Assembly (NCBI GenBank): GCA_023101725.1
Contig: JALJCO010001220.1
Span: forward strand, 372,001 to 436,000
Length of the DNA: 64,000 bases
Direction: 5' to 3'
Source: Atherinomorus stipes
Lineage: Eukaryota > Chordata > Actinopteri > Atheriniformes > Atherinidae
Made by a program: the position numbers and the translations under genes. The notes below the pieces were generated by a model, which saw only the letters and a program-made list of their open reading frames with translations, was not told the DNA's origin and made no database searches. The first letter of the stretch is position 1, and each line of letters starts with the position of its first letter. This document shows positions 38,774 through 50,930 of this stretch, one piece after another.

Positions 38774-41700
38774 ATGAGCCGAAGCCCAGAGAGGATGTCC
38801 TCTTATCGCCGTCGATTCGAGGGCACAAATGCAGCCACTTTTGCATGTCATCTCCGTGTGTCTAGTCCATCCCCCACCCGAAGAGAGACCCGGCACCGCT
38901 CAGCCAGCTTCAACCGTAGTGGTGGATGGAAGATGATGGGGCAAAAGGCCCTCACCACCAAGCCTCGCATGACAAGGTAAGTCACCTGTGTAGGGTTCGT
39001 ACTTGTGTTAACACCTGATTTTAATATGTTCAGCAAAAAGTGTCAACCATTAAACACATTCATTAACAGCTACATGATCTGCTTTTGCCAAAGCAAACTC
39101 CCAGTTTTATGATGTTGTTGAATAACAGTTCATTAACAGAAAAAAAAAAAAAAAAACATGTGTTGGAACCTTTGTTCTGCTCATGCAGCAGTGTGAGTAT
39201 GGGAGCTCTGTGCTTGGGTGTGTCCACGGGACTTGGGGCAAATCTGGACCTGGATGTGGCTGCAGCAGAGAACCAGGCCTTTAAGTTGATCCGCACCAAT
39301 GAAAGGCAGGAGATGGTTGTTCTCAATGACCGCTTGGCAGTGTATATTGAAAAGGCAAGAGTGAATCTTCGATTGATTATTTCATCTATCACAAAAGCAT
39401 ACTCTTATTCCTCAAGCTCATTTCTTACTGACTTAATTTAGACTGTTTGCATCCATAACTAGAGCTGCGATGGTGAAGCAGCTCCTGAGATTTTGACACT
39501 TTTATCTACGCTGGCCCATTTTCTCCTTACCTTCACATAGGTGCGAACACTGGAATCAAAAAACAAGGTGCTGGAGGCTGAGATTGAAGCTTTAAAAAAC
39601 TCTTATGACAGAACATCAGGTCTCAGGCAACTTTATGCATCTCAGCTGAAGGAACTCAACAAGGAAGCAGAGCAAATGAGAGAGCAGAGGGTGAGAAAAA
39701 GGCTGTCTCTCACAGCCTAATTAGGCCAAAGCAATTTCAAGTAACAATTTGAGAGTTAAGGTGTCTTTATCAGACATTTACCTGTTGCACTGAACAAAAC
39801 TTTGATCATTCTGTCCTTACAGGATTTGTCTTTGGCAACCAAGGAGGTGATTGTGGGCAAGCTGGACATCTTAAAGGCCCAATATGATGAAGCTTTGGCG
39901 GCCAGGAAGCAGGCGGAGCTTGACATTGACACTCTACGTCCAGTAAGACACAGCAAAAACAACTCTTCATTGAACTATAATTCAAAAGGCATGACTTTTT
40001 TAAACTGTAATGGTTTTAAGCCTTATGTGTCTGTGTCCTCAGGATGTGGATAAAGCAACTTCTGCACGAATTAAACTGGAGAAGCAGCTGGAAAACCTGG
40101 AGGCTGAACTGACCTTCCTGCAGAAAGTTCACAAGGAGGTAACATATATGTCTGTCTGTCTGTCTGGTGCATACTGCATGTATGAGTCAGTGGCTTGTGG
40201 CTTGCATGCCATTCATTTTATCATTAATGTTGTAATGGGTTGGTAATTATTCCTTTGAGTGGTTATTCTTAAATCTGGACCTTGTTGATTGATGGACTGA
40301 GTAAAACCATTAACATGGCCATCATCAGTCTGGTGTGAAGGCCTCATTCAAGGGGGCAAGTTGTGGCTAACCTGGAGGAGTGGAACGAACTTAGCTTCAT
40401 ATTACTTAACCTATACACCTGATTGAAGAAAGTTTAGTGTATTTCTGAGCATCAAACCAACGATTAATATCAAAAGAAACAAGATTTGGATTCGTGTTTT
40501 GTTTCAAGTCCCCCTTTCTCAAGTTTTGCTTGTTTGTTTGTGATCTGCTCAAAGGAAATTGAAGAGCTGATGCAGCAGATCTATTCAGCAGCCTCCAAGA
40601 CGGACATGCCCTTTGGCCTCCCAGACCTCTCCTCTGCTCTCACACAGATTCAGTCTCAGTATGACAGCATTGCTGCCAAAAACCTACAGGTACAGTGCAA
40701 CAATGAAGCTCAAGAGTATTCTGTTTGTTTTTAGGATTTCTCTTCACAAAGTAGAAAACTTGCAAGAGCTAGAAAAGGTAAATCTATTTTATAGTGAGAA
40801 CAAGTGACACTTATATTTGTCTAGGAGATGGATGACTGGTACAGAACAAAGTTCCAGGACCTGAATGATGCCTCCACCAAACATGCTTTAAGTGTTCGAA
40901 GTATGAGAGAGGAAATCGCTGGTTATAGGAAGGATGTGAGTCTGATTTTTCACATCTTGTTTTATGGTTAATTGTTCCATTTGTTGGCCTGAAAAGGCTG
41001 CATGCTAATGTTTATGCATGTTTAGATCATGAACAAGGAATGTGACTTGGAGTCACTGAAGACGAGAAATGAGAATTTGGAGGCCCACATTCGTGAAATA
41101 GTGGAGAAATACAAGATGGAGGAGAAGGAGTTGCAGGTAACTGATGTATCCTCACACACAACTCATTTTCCAAAAATGTGAATAAAAGAATACGGCCATT
41201 TACAGATAAATTAAGACCTTGTGTTTAACTAAATGAAATGAAAGGAAAAATGTCAAATGCTGAAAACATGTGCCGTTTTTAAAACTGGAGTCAGCAACTG
41301 AAGACTGGAAAAGTTGGGTATTTTTTTTAGAAAGAGGAAGAAGGGAAAAAGAAACATACAACAACAAACAGTAACTGGAATGAATGGGAAAAGAGTATTT
41401 GAGTGTGACTGAATTTGTCCAAAGTGAAGACAGGGAGGCCAAATAATTTAACAATTAAATAATAAAGTTTCTCAGTGCTGGTATGCATACTGTAAATGTA
41501 TGAATCCGAAGAAATCTCTGTACACAGAGGCAAGGATGAACACTGAATCTAGCTTTCATCTTCAGGTTGTCAAGTAGCATTGATAGCAAAAACAGACAAG
41601 CAGTAGAAATCACTGCATGGGATCAGGAATACTCCTGAAAACTTTTGTCTGTGAACACATTTTGATGCTCCACCCACAAATCCAAGTTAAAAGTCTATTT

Positions 41701-42738
41701 TAGCATCAAACAAAATATCTTCTCCAAAGGACAGATTTGCTATATTCTAAAATGTTGCATTTGTAATACATTCAATTCAATAAATTAGAATTTTACACAG
41801 CCTGATGTTAAACAACAAAATAAGATAGCAATTATTGTAAGCATATAGATGCTTTTTTTTTTTTTTTTTTACAACTAAACTGTCGTCTAATTCCTAAGAG
41901 TTACCCAAATTTCAAACTTGCTCTGATGTTTTGCCACAGGAGCATTCAGAAGCACTTAATGTGGATCTGAAGCTGACCAAGGAGAAGACTGCTCTGCTTA
42001 TGCGGGAATATCAGGAACTTCTGAATGCTAAGATGGCTCTGGAGATAGAGATCACCACCTACAGGTGAACAGAGCTTTAACCTACTAAAGGTTTATGGGA
42101 GAAGCTGGGTCCCGGAGAGGCTCATCATGCCATTTCTACAGTATACTATGCAATGTGTTCATCAAACAGGATGCATGATGGCATTTTTATCAGCCTTGTG
42201 TCTCTCTTATTCTTTACTCTTCAGCAAATCGTTCATGGCAGGTATTTGTTTAATTCTTTCCACTCTGTGTAGGAAACTGATAGAAGGGGAGGACAGTCGT
42301 CTGAGCACCATGGTTAGAAATCTGTCACTGGCTGGTGGCCCTCACCTTCCTTCCTGCGGGCTTGCCAACTCACTCTCAGCCTCAGATTGCTCAGGGACTT
42401 TGAAGCTTGATGGAGGCCCTGGTGAGACAGACAGAGGTATGACTGAGAAGGTCGCAGCTGCTGGCATCATGGAGGTGGTTTCATTAGAATCCCAGACTGA
42501 TGGCAACTCAGAGCAGCAAGCATCTGAGATGACTGAGAGGAAAACGGTTCTTATCAGGTACATGTTGACTTTACATCACAGACTGGCCAAAGAATCCAGT
42601 TACCTCCCTCAAATATTCTTTAACACAGTCTTTCATTTTCCCAGAACTGTTAAAACAGATGAGGACACTTATGTGAGCAACACACAGCAGCAAACCATCA
42701 CCATCTCTGGAGCAGCCGAAGAAACAGATGAAGAGTAA
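38774..42738 (+). CDS. Type III-like intermediate filament protein
   Basis: Eleven exons: 38774-38976, 39189-39354, 39541-39690, 39823-39942, 40043-40138, 40555-40689, 40825-40935, 41026-41136, 41940-42064, 42273-42557, 42645-42738. They give 531 residues. The head is serine/arginine-rich (1 to about 103; starts MSRSPERMSSYRRRFEG). The rod runs about 104-414 with helix-initiation motif LNDRLAVYIEKVRTLE and helix-termination motif [29 protein letters not shown]. The tail of about 117 residues ends acidic (EETDEE). Rod length and absence of the lamin 42-residue insert make it a vertebrate cytoplasmic filament. Introns before DVDKA, EIEEL and after AAKNLQ sit where vimentin/desmin introns do, but others do not. 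It is not clearly vimentin, desmin, peripherin or GFAP; a teleost-specific member (for example the notochord granular surface type) is possible. AATAAA at 42958-42963. Confidence 0.9.
39355..39540 (+). other. GC-AG intron in the intermediate filament gene
   Basis: Exon 2 ends GAAAAG and the intron begins GCAAGA, the consensus of the minor GC donor class. It ends CATAG before GTGCGAACACTGG. Phase 0 and the protein motif YIEK-VRTLE across the junction require this splice. Confidence 0.85.
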
Positions 42739-43548
42739 AACATCCTGCATTGCATGCTGCACTCCAAAGTTTCACGCCGTATCAGCCACATCCTGAACAT
42801 CTACAGACTTTAAAATGCATTTCAGTAGCAGCAAGAGGAGTTTAAACTTGTATCCTAAACATGTATCCTGTCATCCTGCTCTGCCTGCTCTTAACCGTCA
42901 GCTTCCCTGCTTCTTTAATCCTCCTGTGCAACAGGAGATTACGTTTGACAGTAACAAAATAAAAACAAGTAAGCATAGTTGTAGTTTCTCCATTTACTTG
43001 GGTACCATCAACATGATTTCACTCCAATACGATATACATAAAAATGCTGATTCTCATTTTCACATTTCTTTAAAATGAAAGCAGAAATCTTTTCAACTGA
43101 CATGTAAATTCTTGAGTTCATCACTTTGACAAGAAATGACTACAGCACCAAGTGGATATAAAAGTTAAAGTTGAATAAAAATATGATTAATAGCTTTATG
43201 AAAACCTTATAAAAATAGTTCAGACGAGTGACGATTTAATGACACTGTTCATGTATACAGTACAGTAGCTCATAAAACAGAATTATGCACATTCCAACCT
43301 TCTTGATAAACAACTACTTCCCGTTATTGTCTTCTGTTTTTATGTTCACAATATAATCACAGTCACAAAGAAGTGCATAGTGAAGTACCAAGTGCAATTA
43401 AACAAAGTAAGTTGGACCCGTCCGGTTAAACAAAACAAAAAAAGTCATAAATTCATTCATAAATTGCTGCCTTCTTTGTTATCAATTGAGGTTGTATTCA
43501 AAATCGTTGACTGCTCAGTACTGGGAAATTTACAGTCTGGATGTGCTT
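42739..43548. other. Convergent 3' flanks of the filament gene and pgm3
   Basis: About 800 bp of AT-rich sequence between two converging genes; it should contain both 3' UTRs. The plus-strand AATAAA at 42958-42963 serves the filament gene. No further gene seen. Confidence 0.5.
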
Positions 43549-46500
43549 CTAGTGCAATGGTTTGGGCTCATCTCCCACTCCCCCTGCAAGGCGATACACT
43601 GCAAGGCTGACTTCATGCGCCAGAGCGTCTGCATTCTCCTAAAATAGAAAAACAGCACAAGGGACCACAGAATTATTCACAATGCAATCCCAGCCAACTG
43701 TGTTTTTTTCAGTAAGGCAACATGAAAGTCAAATACGGGGGAAAATAAAATTTTTAAAAAAAAGTTCTCACCTGTGTGTCTGCCTCTGCATAAACTCTCA
43801 CCACATCCTCAGTGCCGGATGGCCTCACAAAGGAACGGGCCCGTCTGTACTTCTTCACCAAAGTGTCGATGGCCTCCTGCAGCCCTGCTGGGCTCACTGC
43901 CCGTCTCTCTGCATCTGTCGTGTCTATCACCCTGCGGTCAGAAACCTGCAGGAAAAAAACAAACCAAACTCAAGTACAGCTCTCTGCAGCTGCTTACACA
44001 ACACGAGCCAGTTTATGGTTTCATATTAAACTTTAGGACAGTTAAAGATTCTTTGAAATCAAAGCCGTCTCAGTTAACTCAAGACAAACTAGCTGAAATC
44101 CTATACTTTGTAATAAAAGGATTCTATGTGTACCTTGACTTTAAGCTGCCTGTTTGGCAGGTCGCTGTAGATGGCATCCCACTGCTGCAATGTCATCCCT
44201 TTAATGGCTAATATGGCTTCAATCAACAGCATGTCAGAAATGGCATCTCCTACTGTCTTTAAAGGAAACAAGGAAGGAAACGGATCAACAGCAGCTCCAG
44301 TGTTTGCTAAATCTTTCATAACAGACAAGTTCACATGGGTTTTTACCTGATTGATGACGGTGATTGTGCTCTGCAGCAAGACAGCTGCTTTCTTCCTCTC
44401 ATCGTTGATGCTGGAGTCTTCTGCAAGTTTCTGGATCATCTCCTCAGCTGCCTTACTGAACAGCACCTGACCACAACGCAAACGCACTCATGGCACCAGA
44501 CACGCAACAGTACGCAGAAAATCTTGGATTTAATTGTGATAGACTGGTGGTTACAAACCGGCTACTTACAGTCCCATGGCCATTTGCCTCAAAGTACACA
44601 CCAATATCAAACTCCAAGGCGGCATGATGAAGATGTTTTACTCCAGTCTTGGTGCACTTCACTATTACCTAGGTGACATCCAAACATTTGAGAATTAACT
44701 CCTCTTCATAAATACAGAAGCAACAGGACTGGACTTTGTGAGGACTTTCTCTCACCTTCATCGTGTCCTCCAGGTAGCATGTTGAGCTTCCATTTGCATA
44801 AGCAGTTTGCACCACTGCAATCCTCAACTCTAAACCAGCCTGCAGGTGCAAAGGGGAACAACTTAGCAAGTGTGTGCTTCTCTGTTGTTAACGTGTTTGT
44901 ATTAGAGAGTATACCTGATTGATCAGCTCTTTCAGATAAGTGCAGATGAGAGTAGCAATTTTGTCTCCATCCAGCAAGTGGAAACATCTCTGGGAGTCAA
45001 TGTAGTAATAAACTATTCTGTCAGCGTCACCATCGAAGGAAGCGCAGCGATCTCCTGGATTAATCTCAATGCCTTCACATGGAACAGAAAGATGTTAGAT
45101 GAAGGTGCTATGCTAAAAATCTAAACTCATCAAATGCTACAGAGAAAAATACAAATGTTATAGTATTTTAATACCACTTAGAGGTAGTCTTAAAAATGTA
45201 AAGAGGCAATCTATGGTAGGGGGTACTCTTTTTGAATTGGCGTGTTGTCATCTACCTTATCTACTCAAGCATTACACCACAATCCCACTGAGTCTAAACA
45301 TGTTGGCCATTTCATTTAATTATCATAGTGTGGGTGATAGTAAAGAACACAATGGACAAAGATGTGCTTTGTGATGGAAGGACACTAAAGCCACTTCTCA
45401 CTTTGGTCCCATTCCTCTGTTCTTCAAAGATTAAGAGCCCATTTCTTTAATAAAAGGAAGAAGCCTTTACCTAACCAGCAAGACTGAAAAACACTATGAC
45501 CCATTGATAGATCAAAGTAGAAGGAGTGACACTGAGCCAAAGAGTTAAAATAATAAAGAGCCCAGTGCATTACCCCGATTTCTTTACCTTTATTTCTTCT
45601 CTACTGCTTTTGGCACTGTCTTCTTTTGTGATAAAATTAGTTGTTGTGGGCTGTTCCTTGCTTCAATTAATTTCAATCAGTCCCCCAAAAAACTTATGTT
45701 TTTTTGAGGACTGGACAAAAGAGGATCAATACAAAAAAGAAACAAGCCTTTCTGTCTGCTTGAGGTGAGTTTGATGCACATGGTTATATTATAACCCAAC
45801 ACATCATCGGCTCCTGCAGATTGGCACATTTGCATATTTCGTCTCTTCTGCACTGGTGACTGTACTAATTCTTTTCTTTTGCAATATTCAAACTTTAGCA
45901 AAACTTTCAAATTTAGCAAGAAGTTTTTTTTTTTTTTTAAAAGCCTCAAGTATTAGCATTAGTGATACCAACTCCTCGATTACAGTCCTAATCTCTAACG
46001 TGTTTGTCAAGCAGCCACACCTGCTGGAGGTTTTTGCTGCACTTTGACAAAGTCGGCTCCACACTGGAAGTTTAGCTTTCCTTTGCTGCCGTCGTTGAAG
46101 ACAGAAATCTGCAGGCCCTTCTTCAGGTGACTTTCCATCTCCCGAACCTTCAGGGCCCCAATGCCATTAGCACCATCTACATAAAGATGCTTCTGGTCGT
46201 CTGTGCGGTTGGATGCCTAGCAGAGGGGAAAATGATGGGTGGGAAGGAGTTACACGTGTATGAGAGGATGTGGGGGAAAAAAAAAAAAACAAAAAAAAAC
46301 ACACACCTATGTAGACACAGCAAAGAATTCAAGCTCAAGAACACACAACACACCCTGCTCTCTTACATGCTTAGCGAGCTGAAGGAAAGCTGTGCAGAGT
46401 TTTCTGTAATATCCATCCATTGTGGCTTCTCCATATTTGCCCTGTGTGTTTTGACAGCAAACCATGTAGTGAAGCTGTGGAGTGGTCACCAAGCCATAGT

Positions 46501-48843
46501 CTGACAGGACAGATAAAGAGTGTTGGCAGGCAGACACAGAGCAAGAAGATACAAAAACAGTGAAGACATTTTATTTAAAAAAGTTAACATTACCTTTGCT
46601 GTGACCATCAAGGGCATTAACACCATCCAATACTGACTGAGAGAGTCTGGCACTGCTGCTCCTACAGACAGACACAATATTTAAGATGACACCACTGCAA
46701 AAACGCTCTGATTTAATCCACTCATGCACTTTCCTCTTTGTGGCTTTTACATACCTCGTGTCTTTTCCCACAAACACGTTAGCTTCCTGGCTCATGTCTA
46801 TGGCTTCCTTTCCCATTACATCCTTCAGCGCTGCAAGCAAATCTTCCTGCTCAGCGTTGGCTAACTGGGTTGCATAGCCCTCCCATGCTGGTGTCACCAT
46901 CTCCCCCATTGGATCAATCAGCTTCACCCCATTATCTTCCTATAAATTAAGTGTAAATAAAGACACACAGAAAGACGGACTGAAACACAGTGCTGTGATC
47001 ATGATGCATTTGTAACTTAAAGAATGATATAAAATTAACTGTTAGACAAAGTAGAGAGGATGATATGAAACCTATCAAATTTACAGAAAGAATATTGAAA
47101 CTGAAAAAGAAATATTCTGGGATCATATACAGATTTCTGAAAGCCTGACCTCAGGGTTATGTGATGCAGTCACCATGACTCCAATTGTAGCTTTGGTCTT
47201 CTTTGAGCGGAGTGCAGCCAGCAAGCCCATTCGGAACATAATGTGGTCCAGCTGTTTGGCATTGGTCCTAAAGCCAGATGTGCCATACTCCAAAACCAAT
47301 CCCGGGGGCTTAGGGTGCAGACTGGACTGCTTTAGTACTTCCTCAAAGTGGGCAGTCACTGAAATGCATACCAAAGATCCCAGTGAGGGGTGGAGAAAGT
47401 ATCAGGGAACTTTGAGGAAAAGCTATGGAAATTGTAGGTTGTTTCAGGAAAACAATAAGCGATAAAATTAGTGAATTTGAAAAGCTTTTAACCTGAGGCA
47501 ATGGGAGATGATTAAGATCTGTCTAGTTTTTGCAAAAGGATAACATTTGTGTGCTTATTCTGCACTTTGTAAACCCAGATGACAACTGGAGGACAAATGG
47601 GAAACTCAGCCTTGGGAAACTATCTTTTCCAAAGAAAAAAAACTGTTCCAGCTGATGAAGAGAGCTGCTGCAGACATATCAGAGAGACTACAATAATTTC
47701 TTGAACTAGTGTCAGCACAGTATGACACGTACGCCAGAGTATCAGCTTTAGACCAACACCAATTTTTTTTGTCGTTCAATCATTTCTAAAAATGCCAGAT
47801 TTCTTTAAGTGGAAGTACAAAAGCCTTTCTCATGGAAGCATTTCTTCTGAGACAAAGGACTAATGTTAAACATTAGGGACTTGCATTTTGCCTAATAATT
47901 ATGCTTTGGATATTAAATATTGTTTGTGAAGTAAAACTGTGAGAAAGAAGGGCGGCACCAATAAATCCCACTCCACTGAAGTGGGGTACAAAACAAGTAA
48001 ATAATAAAAACTGTGTTTAGTTTCTGCCTGAAAAACAGTGCTATGAATATACATGGCTTTTTCAGTGAACACAGGAAAACAACAGGACTAAATTTAGAGG
48101 TAAAAACCTTTAAAAGAGCACAGTGACTAAACACTACCAGTATCGTAAGAGGGCAAAGTTTATCGTTAATTACAGCAGCAATTTGCTGCTGACATCAAAG
48201 ATAAGCTCAATGGACTCTTCTGTATGCACACCTCCTTTCTTTTCTGTCTTTCATTACTGGACAAACTGATGAGCCTCACCTCAGTAACCACGACAATGGC
48301 CAGACACACCTGGATTAATCAGTTTGTCCAGTAATGAAATACATGAAACAAACAAGCTGCGTTCAGGAAGTAGTGGAGTTGTGCATATAGCCCATAATCT
48401 TATCAAATGAAATAAGGATCAGGTCCACAGCATTTTTCCGCCAGCGCAGCAGCAGGTACTCCGCGTGGGCGGAGTCCAACCCGGGTGTACTCCAAACAGA
48501 ACGAGGTTATTCTGATTAAAAAAATATTAGTGTGAAATTAACAATGAAGTTCACGTTCCTGTTGAAAGCGTTTTACTCCAGGCTTAATATGAGCAAGTAA
48601 TCGATGGAAACAATCTTGTCAACTATTATTGACATTTTAAACTAACCCTGACAGTTATTAGATGCACTTCTAATGTGGAAAAAATAGATACACCCAGCAA
48701 CTTTGTTTTTGGTGTTCTTAGGTGAAGTGGTATTATTTAGCAGATAGCAAAAAGCATAGTTACAGCAAATAAACGTTAAGGAAAGTGCGTTCAAAACGAA
48801 GCGTAAACTGTTGAATAATATAGTTATCTTTTATTCACTTACT
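43549..48843 (-). CDS. pgm3: Phosphoacetylglucosamine mutase
   Basis: Converts N-acetylglucosamine-6-phosphate to the 1-phosphate in the cytosolic route to UDP-GlcNAc. Coding exons in transcript order: 48843 (first base of ATG), 47358-47150, 46939-46755, 46661-46594, 46500-46367, 46216-46021, 45072-44915, 44839-44756, 44668-44570, 44466-44347, 44256-44134, 43945-43772, 43638-43549. Phases close perfectly to 546 residues (human 542). The catalytic phosphoserine loop TASHNPE (Ser66), metal loop DGDADR (278-283), sugar-binding FEANGHG and phosphate-binding [12 protein letters not shown] (from residue 500) are all intact. The ATG is formed by splicing A from exon 1 to TG of exon 2. Some exon ends are annotated by homology plus GT-AG; the donor after exon 2 is GTCAGG. 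Confidence 0.95.
48223..48387. mobile_element. Foldback MITE, copy 1
   Basis: The outer ends TATGCACACCTCC and GGAGTTGTGCATA are inverted. Inside, TTTCATTACTGGACAAACTG pairs with CAGTTTGTCCAGTAATGAAA. Part of the left arm is missing relative to copy 2. In pgm3 intron 1. Confidence 0.7.
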
Positions 48844-48960
48844 GTTTAATATTTTCTGGTGGGTCAAAGCAGTTGTTGCAGCTTCCTGCTTCTCGTACCG
48901 TATGACGTGGCTTCTGTCACCTGACACGAGTAACGCCCCGACTTTCTTCTTCTTTCATAT
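48843..48960 (-). other. pgm3: pgm3 exon 1 (5' UTR) and promoter region, 5' limit uncertain
   Basis: On the minus strand exon 1 ends ATTAAACA before donor GTAAGT (48842-48837). Its last base is the A of the start codon. The 5' boundary is not visible and is set arbitrarily near 48960. A has A at -3, a good initiation context. Confidence 0.6.
48903..48910 (+). promoter_or_regulatory. UPRE-like TGACGTGG upstream of pgm3
   Basis: TGACGTGG matches the XBP1/ATF6-type unfolded-protein-response element and lies 60 bp from the 3' end of pgm3 exon 1. Hexosamine-pathway enzymes are reported XBP1s targets. No CCAAT-N9-CCACG ERSE was found, and the same 8-mer also occurs at 7522-7529, so specificity is modest. 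Confidence 0.35.
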
Positions 48961-49324
48961 TACACGTCCGCCTGCTCATAACATGGCGCATTACTGCCAC
49001 CTGTTGGAACCTGAACAGACCAGTTGTTTCAAAAAGCACTTTCGCAGACCAAAAATGTTCTTGAAATATTTTCTTTCTCTTTGCATAATAAAAATCACAT
49101 CCTATCTATCTACTAAGTATCTCCCACAAATGTCATAGTAAGTCAGCTCTGTTGTTAACCTTAAACATTTCCTTTGTGTTAGATATTAACAAAGTGATAA
49201 TGCTCATTAATAATTGGAATTAAATTATTTTTTCACTGGGTATATTTAATGTAGCTCATTTGTGTATGCTTGCCTCAGAAAACATTTACTGTAGAGTAAC
49301 ACTTATTTCAGATATTATGAGATT

Positions 49325-49530
49325 CCCAAAAAAAATGAAAAATAAGTAGGTATTTTTTTTTTTTTTTTGGAAAAAATTAAAAAAAATAAAAAAAAAATAA
49401 AAAAAAAAAAAAAAATAAAATAAAAAAAGATATATTTCATTGAAAAATTGGTATGGAACAAAAAGAAAAAAATATAAAAAAAAAAAATAAGAAAAATATA
49501 GAAGGAGGGGGAGTCACAATAAAAAAAAAA
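49325..49530. repeat. A-rich low-complexity tract
   Basis: Runs of A broken by single T or G. The reverse-frame open reading is a phenylalanine-rich artefact. Confidence 0.85.
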
Positions 49531-49729
49531 AAAATGCGTCCCCCCCTGGACAGATGCCATTGTATAAACATTGTCACAAACATTGCTTATGCAGAATAAG
49601 ATCTCTTTGAATCTTATGTAGCTATTTCTGTTGAGGGATGATTTCATATGCATTTAGTGGTTAAACATTATCTCATACAGTACTTGTATAGTAAATCTAG
49701 ATCTGTTCTGGCTTCTGAATGCATGCAAA

Positions 49730-49930
49730 TGGGCTCTATGCACGACTCCACTACTTCCTGAACTTAAGGTAGCTCCTTTGTTTCCTGTCTCTCAGTACTG
49801 GACAAACTGATTAATCCAGGTGTGTCTGGCCAGTTACTGAGGTCAGGCACACCTGGATTAATCAGCTCATCCAATATTGAAAGACAGGAAGCAAAGGAGC
49901 TACCTGAAGTTCAGGAAGTAAAAGAGCCCA
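49730..49930. mobile_element. Foldback MITE, copy 2
   Basis: Ends TGGGCTC and GAGCCCA are inverted. Arms CTACTTCCTGAACTTAAGG and CTGAAGTTCAGGAAGTA, and CTGGATTAATCAG against CTGATTAATCCAG, make a near-complete hairpin. It shares ACTGGACAAACTGAT, CACACCTGGATTAATCAG and TTCAGGAAGTA with copy 1, 1.4 kb away. Confidence 0.75.
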
Positions 49931-50401
49931 TTGGGCAGCAATTCATATCTTGACACCTCTGTCTAAAATGTAATCTTTTATCAGAACTTTATTCTGACCT
50001 GGGCTGAAAGAAAATTTTATTTCTACCCTAGAGCATAATGCTTAACAATAATGAAATCAATGTCACTTTGAAAATTGCCTGATTTATCTCCCTCTTATCG
50101 AATACAGTGCTCTGAATTCCTCAAGCACAAAGAGGGCACTTAATTAAGGGCTGGGCCAGTGTTGTATATCTTGTCTTTTAGAGAGACACAAGTGACAACT
50201 GAACTAAATGTTGATTTTTTATTGGCAAAGCTTTGCACCAAAAGGATTTTTAAAGATTTGTTTCACCAATAATCTTTCTAATCTGTCATGGGGAAAGAAA
50301 AAAAGGAATATAGAGAAGAATAAAAAAAAAGAGATGGTAGTCCTACCAGTTATTAGGTTTAGGGGGCAATCACTTTTTCATGCCTGGCCATGTAGGTTTG
50401 G

Positions 50402-50402
<1 letters not shown>

Positions 50403-50432
<30 letters not shown>

Positions 50433-50440
50433 ACCACCAC

Positions 50441-50487
<47 letters not shown>

Positions 50488-50537
50488 TTCTATGACTGAG
50501 GCCTATTTCAAGATAGGCCCCCCCCCCCCCCCCCCCC
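50403..50537. repeat. Poly(C) - (AAT)n - poly(C)
   Basis: A C homopolymer of about 30 at 50403-50432, an AAT array at 50441-50487, then a second C run at 50518-50537. The complementary strand has G runs that could form quadruplex structures. Homopolymer lengths may be unreliable. Confidence 0.9.
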
Positions 50538-50613
50538 TCCCCTTTTCAGATTACTAGTACCGGATGGTGACACAGCTGCCTACGTAGGCTACCTGCAGTT
50601 GCGTGTAGTCCAC

Positions 50614-50623
50614 GTCACGTGAC
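50614..50623. promoter_or_regulatory. Palindromic E-box GTCACGTGAC
   Basis: Perfect GTCACGTGAC, the preferred site of USF and TFEB/TFE3-class bHLH-ZIP factors, about 0.6 kb before the likely snap91 leader exon. Confidence 0.35.
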
Positions 50624-50876
50624 TCTACGCTGAACGTGCTTGTCAGGGCGCTGTTCTTAGATGAGTTTCTGCTGAATTTACTCTGCAGGGATGCGCCTGC
50701 ATCGCACCAAATCATATGGCCATATGGCATATCCTTTTCCCTACTTTATATATTTTATTATATTATTAAAGAAATAGCAACTGCATTGAGAACTGTCCTC
50801 ATCTCCTTGATGTGCTCAAAAGCTGCACACCATTTGGCTATTATCTTTATAGTAATAATTATTGCTAACATTTAAG

Positions 50877-50878
<2 letters not shown>

Positions 50879-50928
<50 letters not shown>
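50879..50928. repeat. (TA)n microsatellite
   Basis: Perfect TA array upstream of snap91. Confidence 0.92.

Positions 50929-50930
<2 letters not shown>

Noticed and set aside
42127..42738. 203-codon open frame read as an independent gene
   Set aside because: It is exons 10-11 of the filament gene with an intron read through; its first part precedes the acceptor at 42272.
49315..49653. Phenylalanine-rich reverse open frame
   Set aside because: A-rich low-complexity DNA.
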